From contig NZ_KB893728.1 of the NCBI RefSeq assembly GCF_000374165.1, positions 186,001-250,000 on the forward strand: 64,000 nucleotides of DNA, given 5' to 3'. The stretch comes from Parafrankia elaeagni. Lineage in GTDB: Bacteria; Actinomycetota; Actinomycetes; Frankiales; Frankiaceae. This document shows, piece after piece, positions 15,370 through 25,531 of this stretch (the stretch's first letter is position 1; each line of letters opens with the position of its first letter). The position numbers were made by a program, and so were the translations under genes. The notes beneath the pieces were generated by a model. That model worked only from the letters and a program-made list of their open reading frames with translations. It made no database searches and had not been told where the DNA came from.

Positions 15370-16818
15370 CTAGGCAGCCGGGGGAACGGGGTGGTTGGCG
15401 ACGAACAGCCCACCCGGGTCCACCGCGGCGCGGATCGCGCGCAGCCGGGCCCAGGTCCGCGGGTCGTAGCCGGCGGCGGCGTCGACCTCCGCCTCGACGA
15501 AACCGAGGTACTCCTGGCCGCCGGCGAACGGGGCCAGGGCGGCGGCGACCCGGCGGGCGTCCGCGAGGGCCGGGACGGCCGCATCCGGTGTTGGCACGAC
15601 CCCGCAGGAGAACAGGACGAACGCACCGTCGAGGCAGGCCAGCGCGCCGCCGCCCGGGGCCGGCCGGGCCAGGGCCCCGCCGAGCTGGCGCAGCTCGGCC
15701 GGCACCGCCAGCGAGGTCCCCGAGTCGGGCCCGGCGGTGTTCAGCACGGCGTCGACGGCCCCCGCCGGCAGCCCGGCGAGCATGCGGCTGGCGGACACCA
15801 CCGGTGTCGGCCCTTCCGGGTCCATGTGCAGGCGGATCAGCGCGGGTGCCGGCAGCCGGGTGAAGGTGTCGAGCTCCGGTCCGAGCTCCCGCAGGGGGGC
15901 GAGGATCCGCTCGGCGTCGGCGTTGTCGCCCAGCACCGCGCCGTCGATCGCCACCAGCCGCCGGCCGCGGACCGCCTCGGGCATCTCCGGAATCGGCGGA
16001 ACCTGCAGCAGTCGCAGCGCGGTGGTGACCGCCTCCGGCGCGGTGCCCGCCCAGTCGGCCCAGCGGGTGAGCACCCGCTGGGCGTGCCGCCAGTCCCAGG
16101 CCAGCAGGCCCGCGTAGGCGGTGTCGATCGGGTGGAGGTCGAACTCCAGTGCCGTCACGACGCCGAAGCTGCCGCCGCCGCCGCGCAGCGCCCAGAACAG
16201 ATCGGCCTCGTGATCCGCGTCGGCGCGGACGAGGGTCCCGTCGGCGGTGACCAGCTCGATGGCGGTCAGGCTGTTGGTCTGCAGGCCCAGCGCCCGCGAG
16301 TACCAGCTCAGCCCGCCGCCGAGCGAGTAGCCGGCGACCCCGACATCCGGGGACGAGCCGTGCAGCGCGGCCAGCCCGTGGGCGGCGGCCGGCGTCACGA
16401 CGTCCAGCCAGAGCGCGCCGGCGCCCACCCGGGCCCGCCGTGCCCCCGGGTCGATGGTGACCTCGTCCAGCCTGGACGTCCGCAGCAACACGACGTCGTC
16501 GAGCGAGCCCAGGGACGCCGCGCCGTGGCCGGTCCCCTGGGCGGCGATGCGCAGGTTGCTGGCGGCGGCCATCCGGACCACCGCGGCGACCTCCGCGGCG
16601 TCCGCCGGATGGGCGACCGCGGCCGGGCGCTGGTCGACGGCCGCGTTCCACGGCAGTCGGGCGGCCTCGTAGCCGGGGTCGCCCGCGAGAAGCAGGCCGC
16701 CGGCGGGCGGCTGCGGCGCCGACCCGGGCTGCGGCACCGGCGCGGGGGACAGCGTGGTGGGCGGGGTCGTCGCCGTGGCGGACGGGGTGGTCTCGGAGTG
16801 AAGCTGGTCGATGTTCAC
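15370..16818 (-). CDS. FAD-binding oxidoreductase, BBE (berberine-bridge-like) type
   Basis: A 482-residue flavoprotein of the FAD_binding_4/VAO group. The PP-loop region reads RIAAQGTGHGAASLG, followed by GVAGYSLGGGLSWYSRALGL and LFWALRGGGGSFGVVTALEF. The C-terminal BBE element ends YDPRTWARLRAIRAAVDPGGLF. Such enzymes oxidise sugars, alkaloids or polyketide intermediates with O2. The first ~40 residues are a Thr/Pro-rich leader without a clear Sec signal. The GTG at 16818 has AGGGAGA 8 bases upstream. It is transcribed away from the large SARP regulator across a region with SARP-type heptamer repeats, which makes it that regulator's most likely direct target. Confidence 0.9.
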   Translation of the reverse strand: MNIDQLHSETTPSATATTPPTTLSPAPVPQPGSAPQPPAGGLLLAGDPGYEAARLPWNAAVDQRPAAVAHPADAAEVAAVVRMAAASNLRIAAQGTGHGAASLGSLDDVVLLRTSRLDEVTIDPGARRARVGAGALWLDVVTPAAAHGLAALHGSSPDVGVAGYSLGGGLSWYSRALGLQTNSLTAIELVTADGTLVRADADHEADLFWALRGGGGSFGVVTALEFDLHPIDTAYAGLLAWDWRHAQRVLTRWADWAGTAPEAVTTALRLLQVPPIPEMPEAVRGRRLVAIDGAVLGDNADAERILAPLRELGPELDTFTRLPAPALIRLHMDPEGPTPVVSASRMLAGLPAGAVDAVLNTAGPDSGTSLAVPAELRQLGGALARPAPGGGALACLDGAFVLFSCGVVPTPDAAVPALADARRVAAALAPFAGGQEYLGFVEAEVDAAAGYDPRTWARLRAIRAAVDPGGLFVANHPVPPAA

Positions 16819-16869
16819 GGGTGCGTCTCCCTGGTGTCTGGGCTGGCGGGACGACAGTGCGTCAGGCGC

Positions 16870-16912
16870 CTTGCGGTGCACTTGGGAGCGGCCGCTTGCG
16901 GACCACTTGAGA
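16870..16912. promoter_or_regulatory. Two SARP-style heptamer direct-repeat pairs
   Basis: Two near-identical units lie 25 bp apart. The first is CTTGCGG-N4-CTTGGGA (16870-16887) and the second is CTTGCGG-N4-CTTGAGA (16895-16912). In both, heptamers recur with an 11-bp period separated by 4 bp, the layout known for DNA sites of SARP (OmpR-fold) activators. They lie between the divergent FAD oxidoreductase gene and a gene for a SARP-domain protein, so autoregulation and/or activation of the oxidoreductase operon is likely. Confidence 0.65.
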
Positions 16913-17068
16913 ACGACTGACGTCCACTGACAAGCCGTCCCAAGAAGGTCGGACGGCACAGGGCGGCGGGTGTCGTACATTCGCTCGGACGCCGAACGCG
17001 GGCGGCGCTGAGGGGGAGAGCTGTGCGCGGTGGTCAGGGCTGGGCAGGAGGACCCGGCACCGGTGACC

Positions 17069-17113
17069 CGAACGGCCCGAACGGCCCGAACGGCCCGAAC
17101 GGCCCGAACGGCC
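17069..17113 (+). repeat. Five perfect 9-bp tandem repeats inside the SARP gene
   Basis: The unit CGAACGGCC is repeated exactly five times and encodes an Asn-Gly-Pro tripeptide array near residue 16-31 of the regulator. Perfect copies in a coding region indicate recent slippage. The length is likely to vary between strains without breaking the frame. Confidence 0.9.
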
Positions 17114-20100
17114 GCATCGATCCGGGTGGTCCGGGTGGATCGGGTGGATCGGCCGGGGCCGACCTGCCGCTGATCAGCGTGCTGGGTGACCTGACGGCCT
17201 CCCGTCGCGGCGTGGCCCTCGACCTGGGCGGGCGTCGCCAGCGGGCGGTGCTCGGCCTGCTCGTGATCGCCCGGGGCGACGCCGTCGCCGCCGACCGGCT
17301 GATCGACCTGCTGTGGGCCGACCGGCCGCCGTCGGGGCCGCACGGCGCGCTCCAGTCGTACGTGTCCCACCTGCGGCGCGCCCTGGAACCGGAACGCGTC
17401 GCCCGGTCCCGCGGGACGGTGATCGTCCGGATGGGGTCCGGCTACGCGCTGCGGGTCGCCCCCGACGCGGTGGACGCCTGGTGGTTCGAACAGCTGGTGC
17501 GGCGCTCCGGAGCGGGCGCCGAGCCGCAGGTACGGGTCGACCTGCTCACCACCGCGCTGGGCCTGTGGCACGGCCCGGCGTTCGCCGAGTACCGGGACGA
17601 GGCCTGGGCCCGTCCTGAGGCGGCGAGGCTCGCCGAGCTGCGGGAGGTCGCCCGCGAGCAGCTGATCGAGGGCCGGCTCGGCCGCGGGGAGACCGCAGTG
17701 GTGGTGCCCGAGCTCGAGGCGCTGGTCGCCGAGCAGCCGCTGCGGGAGGAGCGGTGGCGACTGCTCGTCCTGGCCCTGTACCGGGCGCAGCGGCAGGGCG
17801 ACGCGCTGGCGGCGCTGCGCCGGGCCCGGCAGGTGCTCGCGGACGAGCTCGGCGTGGACCCCGGCCCGGCGCTGCGTGCGCTGGAGGCCGAGGTGCTCCG
17901 CCAGTCACCGACGCTGCAGGCATCGCCGCCGACCGCCCCCGGGCCGTGGGCCGCGCCAGCCGCGTCCCCGTCTGCAGTCCCCCAGCCGGCTGCCGCGCGG
18001 CTGTCCGCGTCGCTGGAGTTCGGCGGACTGTCGGCGTCGCCGCCGAAGGCACCGGCGGCACCGGCGTCCGGACCGGTGCCGCCGACGCCGCCGGTCCGGG
18101 AAGGACTGGTGGACCGGGACCGTGAGGTCGCCGAGCTGGCTGCCTGTGTGGCCGAGGCGGCGGCGGGCGAGGCCAGGCTGGTGGTCATCGAGGGCCCGGC
18201 CGGGATCGGCAAGAGCCGGCTGCTGGCCGAGGCCCGTCGTCTTGCCGTCCCGGAACGGTTCCGGGTGTTCACGGCCCGGGGGAGCCAGCTGGAACGGGAG
18301 TACGGCTTCGGCGCCGTCCGTCAGCTGTACGAGGCGGAGGTCGCCAACGGTGCGGCGGGCCGTGGCGTGCTCGTCGGGCCGGCGACGCAGGCCGCGTCGG
18401 TGTTCGACGTCCGGCTGCCCGACCCCGACCCCGACCCGGGGCCGGGCGTCCTGGTCGGCCCGGCCGGCCTGGCCGGCCTGGTGGGCACCGCGGGAACAGC
18501 GGGCGCCGGCGGCGGGCCCGGCCTGACCGGGGCGGCTGATCCGACCGTCGGAGGGTACCCACTGGGCCGGCGGCGGGGTGACGGTTCGTTGGCAGTCCTG
18601 CACGGCCTGTACTGGCTGACAGTGCGCCTCGCCGCGGACGGGCCGATGATGCTCGCCGTCGACGACCTGCAGTGGTGTGACAGCGCCTCGCTGCGCTTCC
18701 TGTCCTACCTGGTGCGGCGGGCCGAGGACATGCCCGTCCTGATCGTCGCGACGCTGCGGACCGGTGAGCCGAGTGACGACGAGGGCCTGCTGGCCGAGCT
18801 GACCCACGACCCCGGCACGGTCTGGATCCGGCCGGCGCCGCTCGGCCCGAGCGGCGTCGCCGACCTCGTGCGCGGCCGGCTCGGCACCGACGCCGAGGAC
18901 GGTTTCGTGGCCGCCTGCCACCGGGCCACCGCCGGGAACCCGCTCTACCTGCGGCAGCTGCTGCGGGCGCTGCAGGCCGAAGGGGTCCGGCCGCGGAGCG
19001 CGCAGGCCGGCACCGTCACCGCCATCGGGGCGCGGGCGGTGTCCAGCCTGGTGCTGATGCGGCTGGCGCGCATGCCACGGGAGAGCACCACTGTCGCCCG
19101 CTGGATCGCGGTGCTGGGCGGCGGCGCGGTGCTGCCGATCGTCGCCGCGCTCGCCGGCCTGTCCGACGCGGCGACGGCGGCAGCTGTCGGCGCGCTGGCC
19201 CGGGCCGAGGTGCTGCGCGACGACTACCCGCTCGGTTTCGTCCATCCGCTGGTCGCGGACGCCGTCTACCGCGACCTGCCGCCGGGGGAGCGGCAGCTGC
19301 ACCACGACCGCGCGGCCCGCGAGCTGTACCGGTCCGGTGCCGCGCCGGAGCAGATCGCCGCGCACCTGCTGCAGGTGCCGCACCGGGGCGACCCGTGGGT
19401 GGTCGGCGTCCTGCGGCAGGCCGCGGCCAGGGCCACCGACCGGGGCACGCCGGACGCCGCCGCGTCCTACCTGGTCCGCGCGCTGCGCGAGCAGCCCGAG
19501 CCGGAGCTGCGGGCGCAGGTGCTGCTCGAACTGGGACGGGTGGCCGTGCTCAGCGACGGCGTCGCGGCCGTGACCCACCTGGCCGAGGCGTACGAGGCGC
19601 TCGAACCCGGGCCGCGCCGGGCGCTGGTGGCGCAGATGCTGACCCGGGCGCTGGTGTTCGCCGGTTCCCCGGGCGAGGCGACGCGCTTCGGCTACCGGGT
19701 CGCCGACGAGCTGCCGGACGAGCTGGGCGACGAGCGCCAGGGCCTGTTCGGTCTGGCCCGCATCGGCGGCTACATGCACGACGTCGACCCGGTGGTCTGG
19801 CGCCGGACGCCCGAGCCGGCCGTGACCGGAGACGGCCCCGGCGCGCGGATGCTGGCCGCGGCGCTCGCCTGGGAGGCCCTGATCGACGGGGTGGACCGCC
19901 CGCGCGCCGTCGAGCTGGCCCGGTTCGCCGTCGCCGGCGGGGTGCTGACCCGCGCGGACGTCGGGCTGCTCTGGGTGGTCGCCGCCGTCGCGCTGCACCT
20001 GGCGGACGAGGACACCGACGCGGTGTTCCAGGACGGCCTGGACCACGTGCACCAGCTCGGCTCCGTGTTCGGGGCGCTGGCCGCCAACATCTGGCGGGCC

Positions 20101-21044
20101 TACGCCCGCTGGGGGCACGGTGACCTGCGCGAGGCCTACCAGATCTTCCAGCTCGCCAGCGACCAGTCGGCGACCTGGGGGCTGGCCTTCGGCTCCGGGC
20201 ACAGCGACTCGTACGCCGTCGGCGTCCTCGTCGACATCGGGGACCTCGTGCAGGCCCGGGCGCTGGCGGACGCCATACGCGACAAGCCGCGCTCACCCGA
20301 GGGCATGCGGCTGTTCGGCGAGATGCACGCCAGCCTGCTCATCGCCGAGGGCCGCCACGCGGAGGCGCTGACCAGCCTGGACGAGGTCCGCACGCTGATG
20401 GCGCACGCGAGGAACCCGGCCTGGCGGCCCTGGCACTCACTGCGCGCCCAGGCGCTGGCCGGGCTCGGCCAGCGTGACCAGGCCGTCAGCCTGCTCAGGG
20501 GCGAGCTGGCCGCGGCCCGCGCGTGGGGCACGCCGACCTCCGTCGGCCGCACGCTGCGCCTCCTCGGCGAGATCCGCGCCGGTGACGCCAGCGGCGCCGG
20601 TGACGGCAGCAGCAGCGGTGACGGCGCCGGTGACGGCGGCCTCGCCGAGCTCCGGGAGGCCGAGGCGCTGCTCGCCCCGACACGGGCCCGGCTGGAGCAC
20701 GCACGTGCCCTGCGCGCCCTTGCCGCCCGCCTCGTCACCCCACAGACGCAGGCGACGCAGGCCACCGTGGACCCGGGGGACCGGGAGCGGGCCCGGGCGA
20801 TGCTGGTCCAGGCGGCCGAGCAGGCCTGGCGATGCGGCGCGACCGGGCTGTACCGGCAGATCAGCGACCAGCTCACCGCCGCCGGGGAACCCCTGGCGAC
20901 CCGCCCCCCGGCCCTCGGCCCGACGTCCATCGAGCGGGACGTCCTGCGCCGGCAGGCGGGCGGGGCCGACGAGCAGGAGATCGCGGAGGCCCTGTTCGTG
21001 ACGCCGCACTCGGTCCGGCGGATCCTGGCCTCGGCCCGGGCAGC

Positions 21045-21854
<810 letters not shown>

Positions 21855-21895
21855 GGCCCCAGCCTAGGGGGTCGCGGTTTCCGTAGCCTGAGCCG

Positions 21896-22192
21896 ATGAC
21901 GAGCTGGAGACCGGCGCTGCCCGGACCGGGCCGGGGACGCTGGTGGAAGGTGCTGGGGCTGGCGAGTGTCGTCGGCGTCGCCGCGGGTGGGGCGGCGCTG
22001 GCGCGATCCGAGCGCACCCGCCGGGCGTACACCCCGGACGAGGTCAGGGCCCGGCTGATCTCGCGGCACGCCGAGGCATCGGACGAACAGGCAGACGAAC
22101 AGGCATCGGACGGGCCAGCGCCGAGCGACCAGGGGTCGGCGAGGCCGGCGGGGTCGGCGGGGTCGGCGGCGGGCTGGCGGGATCGTCCTTAG
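21896..22192 (+). CDS. Small single-pass membrane protein of unknown function
   Basis: A 98-residue protein beginning MTSWRPALPGPGRGRWWKVLGLASVVGVAAGGAALARSERTRRAYT (described in parts: Trp/Arg-rich start, one helix at ~residues 18-36, then a basic stretch). The PDEVRARLISRHAEA segment after it is the kind of short amphipathic tail conserved in many actinobacterial one-helix proteins. The rest is Ala/Ser/Asp-rich. The ATG at 21896 lies 41 bases from the start of the divergent permuted-papain gene, so the two share a promoter region. No function can be named. Confidence 0.6.
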   Translation: MTSWRPALPGPGRGRWWKVLGLASVVGVAAGGAALARSERTRRAYTPDEVRARLISRHAEASDEQADEQASDGPAPSDQGSARPAGSAGSAAGWRDRP

Positions 22193-22209
22193 CACGGGTT
22201 CGGGGTGCG

Positions 22210-22235
22210 GCCGGGTTGCCGGCTTGGTAATTTTT
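22210..22235 (+). terminator. Candidate rho-independent terminator
   Basis: A short hairpin GCCGG-GTTG-CCGGC (22210-22223) is followed by TTGGTAATTTTT. It lies 18 bases past the stop of the small membrane protein and ahead of the malic-enzyme-like gene. The stem is only 5 bp, but the T-run is rare in this GC-rich sequence. Confidence 0.5.
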
Positions 22236-22330
22236 CAGGTGGCAAGATGGTGACCTGTCGGGGTGGCCGGGTGGGCGGATTCCCGGTGAGCGCGAGGTGG
22301 TCGGGCCCGTGAGTCGTTCGTACCGTCACT

Positions 22331-23608
22331 GTGCGGGCCCGCCGCGGGGTGGCAGCCGTGCCCTCTGAAGCCGCCGGTGTGCGCGGGACGAGCGCCGCCT
22401 TCAGCGTGACGGTCCTGGTACCCGGCCGGGTGCGGGCCGACATCGACGCCGTGATCGCCTCCGCCCCGGGGGTCGTGGCCTGCTATGCGGACGAGGCCGA
22501 CGAAGCCGACGCCCGCGACCAGCGCCGCATCACCCTCGACGCCGATAGCGGCTCGACGCTGGCCTGGCTGACCAGCGCCCTGCGGGCGCGGCTCGGCGCC
22601 GACCTGCTGCAGACCGAGGATCCCGTCTTCACCGTCGCGTCGTCGGGCAAGCTCACCCAGTCGCTGTGCGCGTCGGTCACCACCGGCCACGACCTGGCCC
22701 TCTTCGACGCCGAGGCGGACCGCCGGGTCATCCGGTACCTCTCCGTCCACCCGAACCACACCGACCGGGTGACGGGGCGCCCCCGCCGGATCGCCCTGCT
22801 CACCGACGCGAGCGCCGTCCTCGACTTCGAGCCGCTCGCAGCCGAGGCGGCCCTGCCCGCGGTCGAGTCGCAGGCCGCACACCTGCACCGGGCGACGGGC
22901 CTCGATGTCATCCCGATGCCGGTCGACGCGCACGAACCGGCCGACCTCGCCCGGCTCGTCGGCATGCTCGCCCCCGGCTTCGCCGCGATGGTGCTGGTAC
23001 ACACGCACGTCCGGAGGATCGACGCGGTGCGCGCGGCGATGCTCGCCGCGGCGCGGCCGACGTCCCCCCTGCTGCTGGACTCGATCAACGACGGCCTGGC
23101 GGTCGCGGCGACCGCGGCGATCCTCAACCACCTGCGGGCGCACGGCATCGAGCCGCCCCGGGCCCGGGTCGCCATCGTCGACCCCGGTCGGGGCGGCGAC
23201 CTCGCCGGCCTGGTGGTCGGCGCCGGCGTCCGGCAGGTGACGCTCTACGACCCGGTGCTGTACGGGGTGCAGCCGCTGCACGGGCTCGCCGCGGACCTCG
23301 ACCTGATCGTGGACCTGATCGGCCTCGCCCGGCCGCCGGACGGCGTCGCCGTGCTGCGGACCCGCCCGGAACTGCCGCCGCCGCTGGACTCGGCGAGCCT
23401 CGGCCCCCGCCCGCTGCACGCCCTGCCGGGCCTGCTCCAGGCGGCGGTGACGATGCGCCGGCCGATCACCCCGGCGGCACGGCTCGCCGCCGTGCGTGCG
23501 CTGACCGTGCAGACTCCGCCCGGGATGCTGCTGCCCCCGCTGGACCTGCCCCGGCTCACCCCCGCCGTCGCGGCTGCGGCCGTAGAGGCACTCGCGGCGC
23601 GGGAGTAG
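22331..23608 (+). CDS. ACT-like/malic-enzyme homologue lacking catalytic residues (putative pseudoenzyme)
   Basis: A 425-residue protein collinear with actinobacterial ACT-domain NAD malic enzymes. An ACT-like fold (residues ~22-95) is followed by RIALLTDASAVLDFEPLAAEAALPAVE, APGFAAMVLVH, TAAILNHLRAHGIEP and VVGAGVRQVTLYDP, which align with the malic-enzyme segments for the Gly-rich strand, catalytic Lys, metal site and Rossmann fold. The key residues are gone. EGKA is ESQA (Gln181 for the catalytic Lys), LEDI is VHTH (no metal Glu/Asp), FHDDQHGT is LDSINDG, and the Tyr of SRAYTPG is absent. GAGAAG is DPGRGG. It cannot be an active malic enzyme. A regulatory or ligand-sensing role via the ACT part is plausible. 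Start GTG 22331 is provisional. Confidence 0.72.
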   Translation: MRARRGVAAVPSEAAGVRGTSAAFSVTVLVPGRVRADIDAVIASAPGVVACYADEADEADARDQRRITLDADSGSTLAWLTSALRARLGADLLQTEDPVFTVASSGKLTQSLCASVTTGHDLALFDAEADRRVIRYLSVHPNHTDRVTGRPRRIALLTDASAVLDFEPLAAEAALPAVESQAAHLHRATGLDVIPMPVDAHEPADLARLVGMLAPGFAAMVLVHTHVRRIDAVRAAMLAAARPTSPLLLDSINDGLAVAATAAILNHLRAHGIEPPRARVAIVDPGRGGDLAGLVVGAGVRQVTLYDPVLYGVQPLHGLAADLDLIVDLIGLARPPDGVAVLRTRPELPPPLDSASLGPRPLHALPGLLQAAVTMRRPITPAARLAAVRALTVQTPPGMLLPPLDLPRLTPAVAAAAVEALAARE

Positions 23609-23883
23609 GGCCCGGCTGGCGTCGGGGAAACATCTGCCCGCTATTTTCGGCTGATGTCGCCGAGTCCGGGGGAGTATCTTCACCAGCCGATCGGGCGGTT
23701 TCCGCACGGGTTCCTCGGCTGTATCGGGAAGGTGTCTGGTAAAAGCGGAGAGAAGCGGGCTTCCGGATCCGAATGTGCGGAGATTTCCGCGCCATTCCGT
23801 CGGGCGGTCGGCGCCGTTCACCTGCACGCCGTGCCATCGGCCGATGCCTCTCCCGTGCGCGTGCGTGGACTGACCGCACCAAC

Positions 23884-24768
23884 GTGACGATCGTTCTGCT
23901 CGGCTTCGTCGCAGGCTTCCTCATCGCCGCGGTCACAGCACCGGTCGGGGTGTCCGGCGCGGTGTTCATGCTGCCGGTTCAGCTCGACGTGCTGCACACC
24001 CCGAATCCCGCCGTGACCCCGACCAACCTGCTGTTCAACGTGGTCGCCACCCCCGGCGCGCTGCTCCGCTACCGGGCGCGTGGGCAGGGCGCCGGGCCGC
24101 TCGCCCGCAGGCTCGTCGCCGGGACCCTGCCCGGGGTGGTGCTCGGGGCCGTCCTGCGCGTGCATGTCGTGCCCGGAGCCCGCCTGTTCCGCCTCCTGCT
24201 CGGGCTCTTCCTGCTCCCGCTCGGCGTCTGGCTCCTCCTGAGCACCGCGCGCGCTCGCCGGCAGGCCACCGCGGCGGTGTGCGGCAGCGCCTGCCGGAGC
24301 GGGGCCACGTGCGGGAGCGCGGGCGAGAACGCGTGTGGGAGCGGGAACGGAAGCGCCAGTACGGCGGGAGGGAAGGCGCCGGCGCCCGGGCCCGCGCCAC
24401 GCACCATCACCGCGCTGGCCGTGGCCGTCGGGCTTGTCGGCGGCGTCTACGGCATCGGTGGCGGTTCCCTCCTGAGCCCGATCCTGGTCGGCCGGGGCCT
24501 GCCGGTCGCCACCGTCGCACCCGCCGCCCTCACGGCCACGTTCACCACCTCGGTCGTCGGTGCGGTCACCTACGCCCTGCTCGCCATGACCACCCCCGGC
24601 AGCATCGCGCCGCACTGGGCGGTGGGGCTGGCCAGCGGCCTGGGTGGGCTCGCGGGCGCCTACCTCGGCGCCCACCTGCAGCACCGCGTCCCCGACACCG
24701 CGCTGCGCCTCCTGCTCGGCGGCCTTGCCGTCACCCTCTCGATCGGGCACCTCCTCCAGGCGACCTGA
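23884..24768 (+). CDS. TauE/SafE-family membrane permease (sulfite exporter type)
   Basis: A 294-residue protein with about eight membrane segments in two homologous halves. The first half reads GFLIAAVTAPVGVSGAVFMLPVQ with TPTNLLFNVVATPGALLRY. The second has GLVGGVYGIGGGSLLSPILVGRG with ALTATFTTSVVGAVTY. This is the TauE/SafE inverted repeat used for sulfite, organosulfonate or other anion export. The central loop (residues ~120-165) is long and carries five Cys within a Gly/Ser/Ala stretch, which is unusual for the family. The GTG at 23884 is chosen because it starts directly at the first helix. The 275 bases upstream show no gene. Confidence 0.85.
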   Translation: MTIVLLGFVAGFLIAAVTAPVGVSGAVFMLPVQLDVLHTPNPAVTPTNLLFNVVATPGALLRYRARGQGAGPLARRLVAGTLPGVVLGAVLRVHVVPGARLFRLLLGLFLLPLGVWLLLSTARARRQATAAVCGSACRSGATCGSAGENACGSGNGSASTAGGKAPAPGPAPRTITALAVAVGLVGGVYGIGGGSLLSPILVGRGLPVATVAPAALTATFTTSVVGAVTYALLAMTTPGSIAPHWAVGLASGLGGLAGAYLGAHLQHRVPDTALRLLLGGLAVTLSIGHLLQAT

Positions 24769-24789
24769 TCGGAGTCGGGGCATTCGGGG

Positions 24790-25233
24790 TCAGGGCATGG
24801 AGCGCAGCTGGCGGACCTCGGCGATCGCGCTGAGGCGGAACACCTCGACGAACCGCAGGAGGGTGCGCAGTTCGTCGTCGTTGAAGGCGGCCAGGTCCTC
24901 GCGGGTCCGGGCGGTCAACCCGGCGTAGTAGGCGTTGATCCGGTCGAGGCCCTCGTCGGTCGGCTCGATGATGATCCGGCGCCGACTTCCCGGGTCCGGA
25001 ATCCGGCGCACGCAGCCGGCTGCGGCGAGCCGGTCGATCATGCGGGACGCGGAGCCGGGCGTCAGGCCCACACGCTCGGCCAGTGCACTGGCCGTGGTCG
25101 GACCGTCCTGCTGCAAGGCGTGGAGGCAGTGGAAGTCCGTCACGACCACCCCCATCCGGGCGGCGATCAGGCTGTTGAGCTGGATGAGGTGGGTGATCCA
25201 GTCCGGCAGCGCTTCGATGACCTGTGCCGTCAA
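24790..25233 (-). CDS. MarR-family transcriptional regulator
   Basis: A 147-residue winged-helix protein. It has MGVVVTDFHCLHALQQDGPTTASALAERVGLTPGSASRMIDRL as helices 2-4, the wing DPGSRRRIIIEPTDEG, and a C-terminal dimer helix. MarR proteins usually repress a neighbouring efflux or detoxification gene in response to phenolic ligands. The only start is TTG at 25233, with no recognisable ribosome-binding site. The sequence immediately upstream belongs to a truncated SNF2 helicase in the opposite direction, so the native promoter of this gene appears to have been replaced at a recombination junction. It may be poorly expressed. The convergent neighbour is the TauE/SafE permease. Confidence 0.85.
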   Translation of the reverse strand: MTAQVIEALPDWITHLIQLNSLIAARMGVVVTDFHCLHALQQDGPTTASALAERVGLTPGSASRMIDRLAAAGCVRRIPDPGSRRRIIIEPTDEGLDRINAYYAGLTARTREDLAAFNDDELRTLLRFVEVFRLSAIAEVRQLRSMP

Positions 25234-25254
25234 CGACTGGCTGGTGTCCGGCGA

Positions 25255-25531
25255 GTTCTGTTCGTTCGTGGTCCTGCACTACGGCCGCTGGTGGAACCCG
25301 GCGGTGGAGGAGCAGGCGACCGACCGGGCGCACCGGATCGGTCAGCTGCGAACGCTCAACGTTCACACGCTCGTCACCGGCGGCACGATCGAGGACCACA
25401 TCGCGCAGATGCACGAGAACAAGCGGGGCGTCGCCGAGATCGTCTCCGGCGACACCCAGGCCGCACTGGCCAGGATGTCCGACGACGACCTCCACGCGGT
25501 CCTGGACCTGGGCCAGGGGGCGCTCGCATGA
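25255..25531 (+). pseudogene. C-terminal stub of an SNF2/RapA-type helicase
   Basis: About 90 codons encode the end of helicase motif V/VI of SNF2 ATPases: LHYGRWWNPAVEEQATDRAHRIGQ (seen as LHYGRWWNPAVEE, then ATDRAHRIGQ), VHTLVTGGTIEDHI and a Lys/Arg-rich end. A complete SNF2 protein needs ~900 further residues upstream, but the sequence switches to the antisense of the MarR gene at 25233-25266. The reading frame is open to an ATGA overlap with the SWIM gene, so the original operon order SNF2-SWIM is preserved at its 3' end while the 5' part was deleted. Confidence 0.85.

Noticed and set aside
17905-20202. 765-codon minus-strand open frame inside the SARP gene
   Set aside because: Arg/Gly/His-rich translation without any motif, wholly antisense to a clear regulator.
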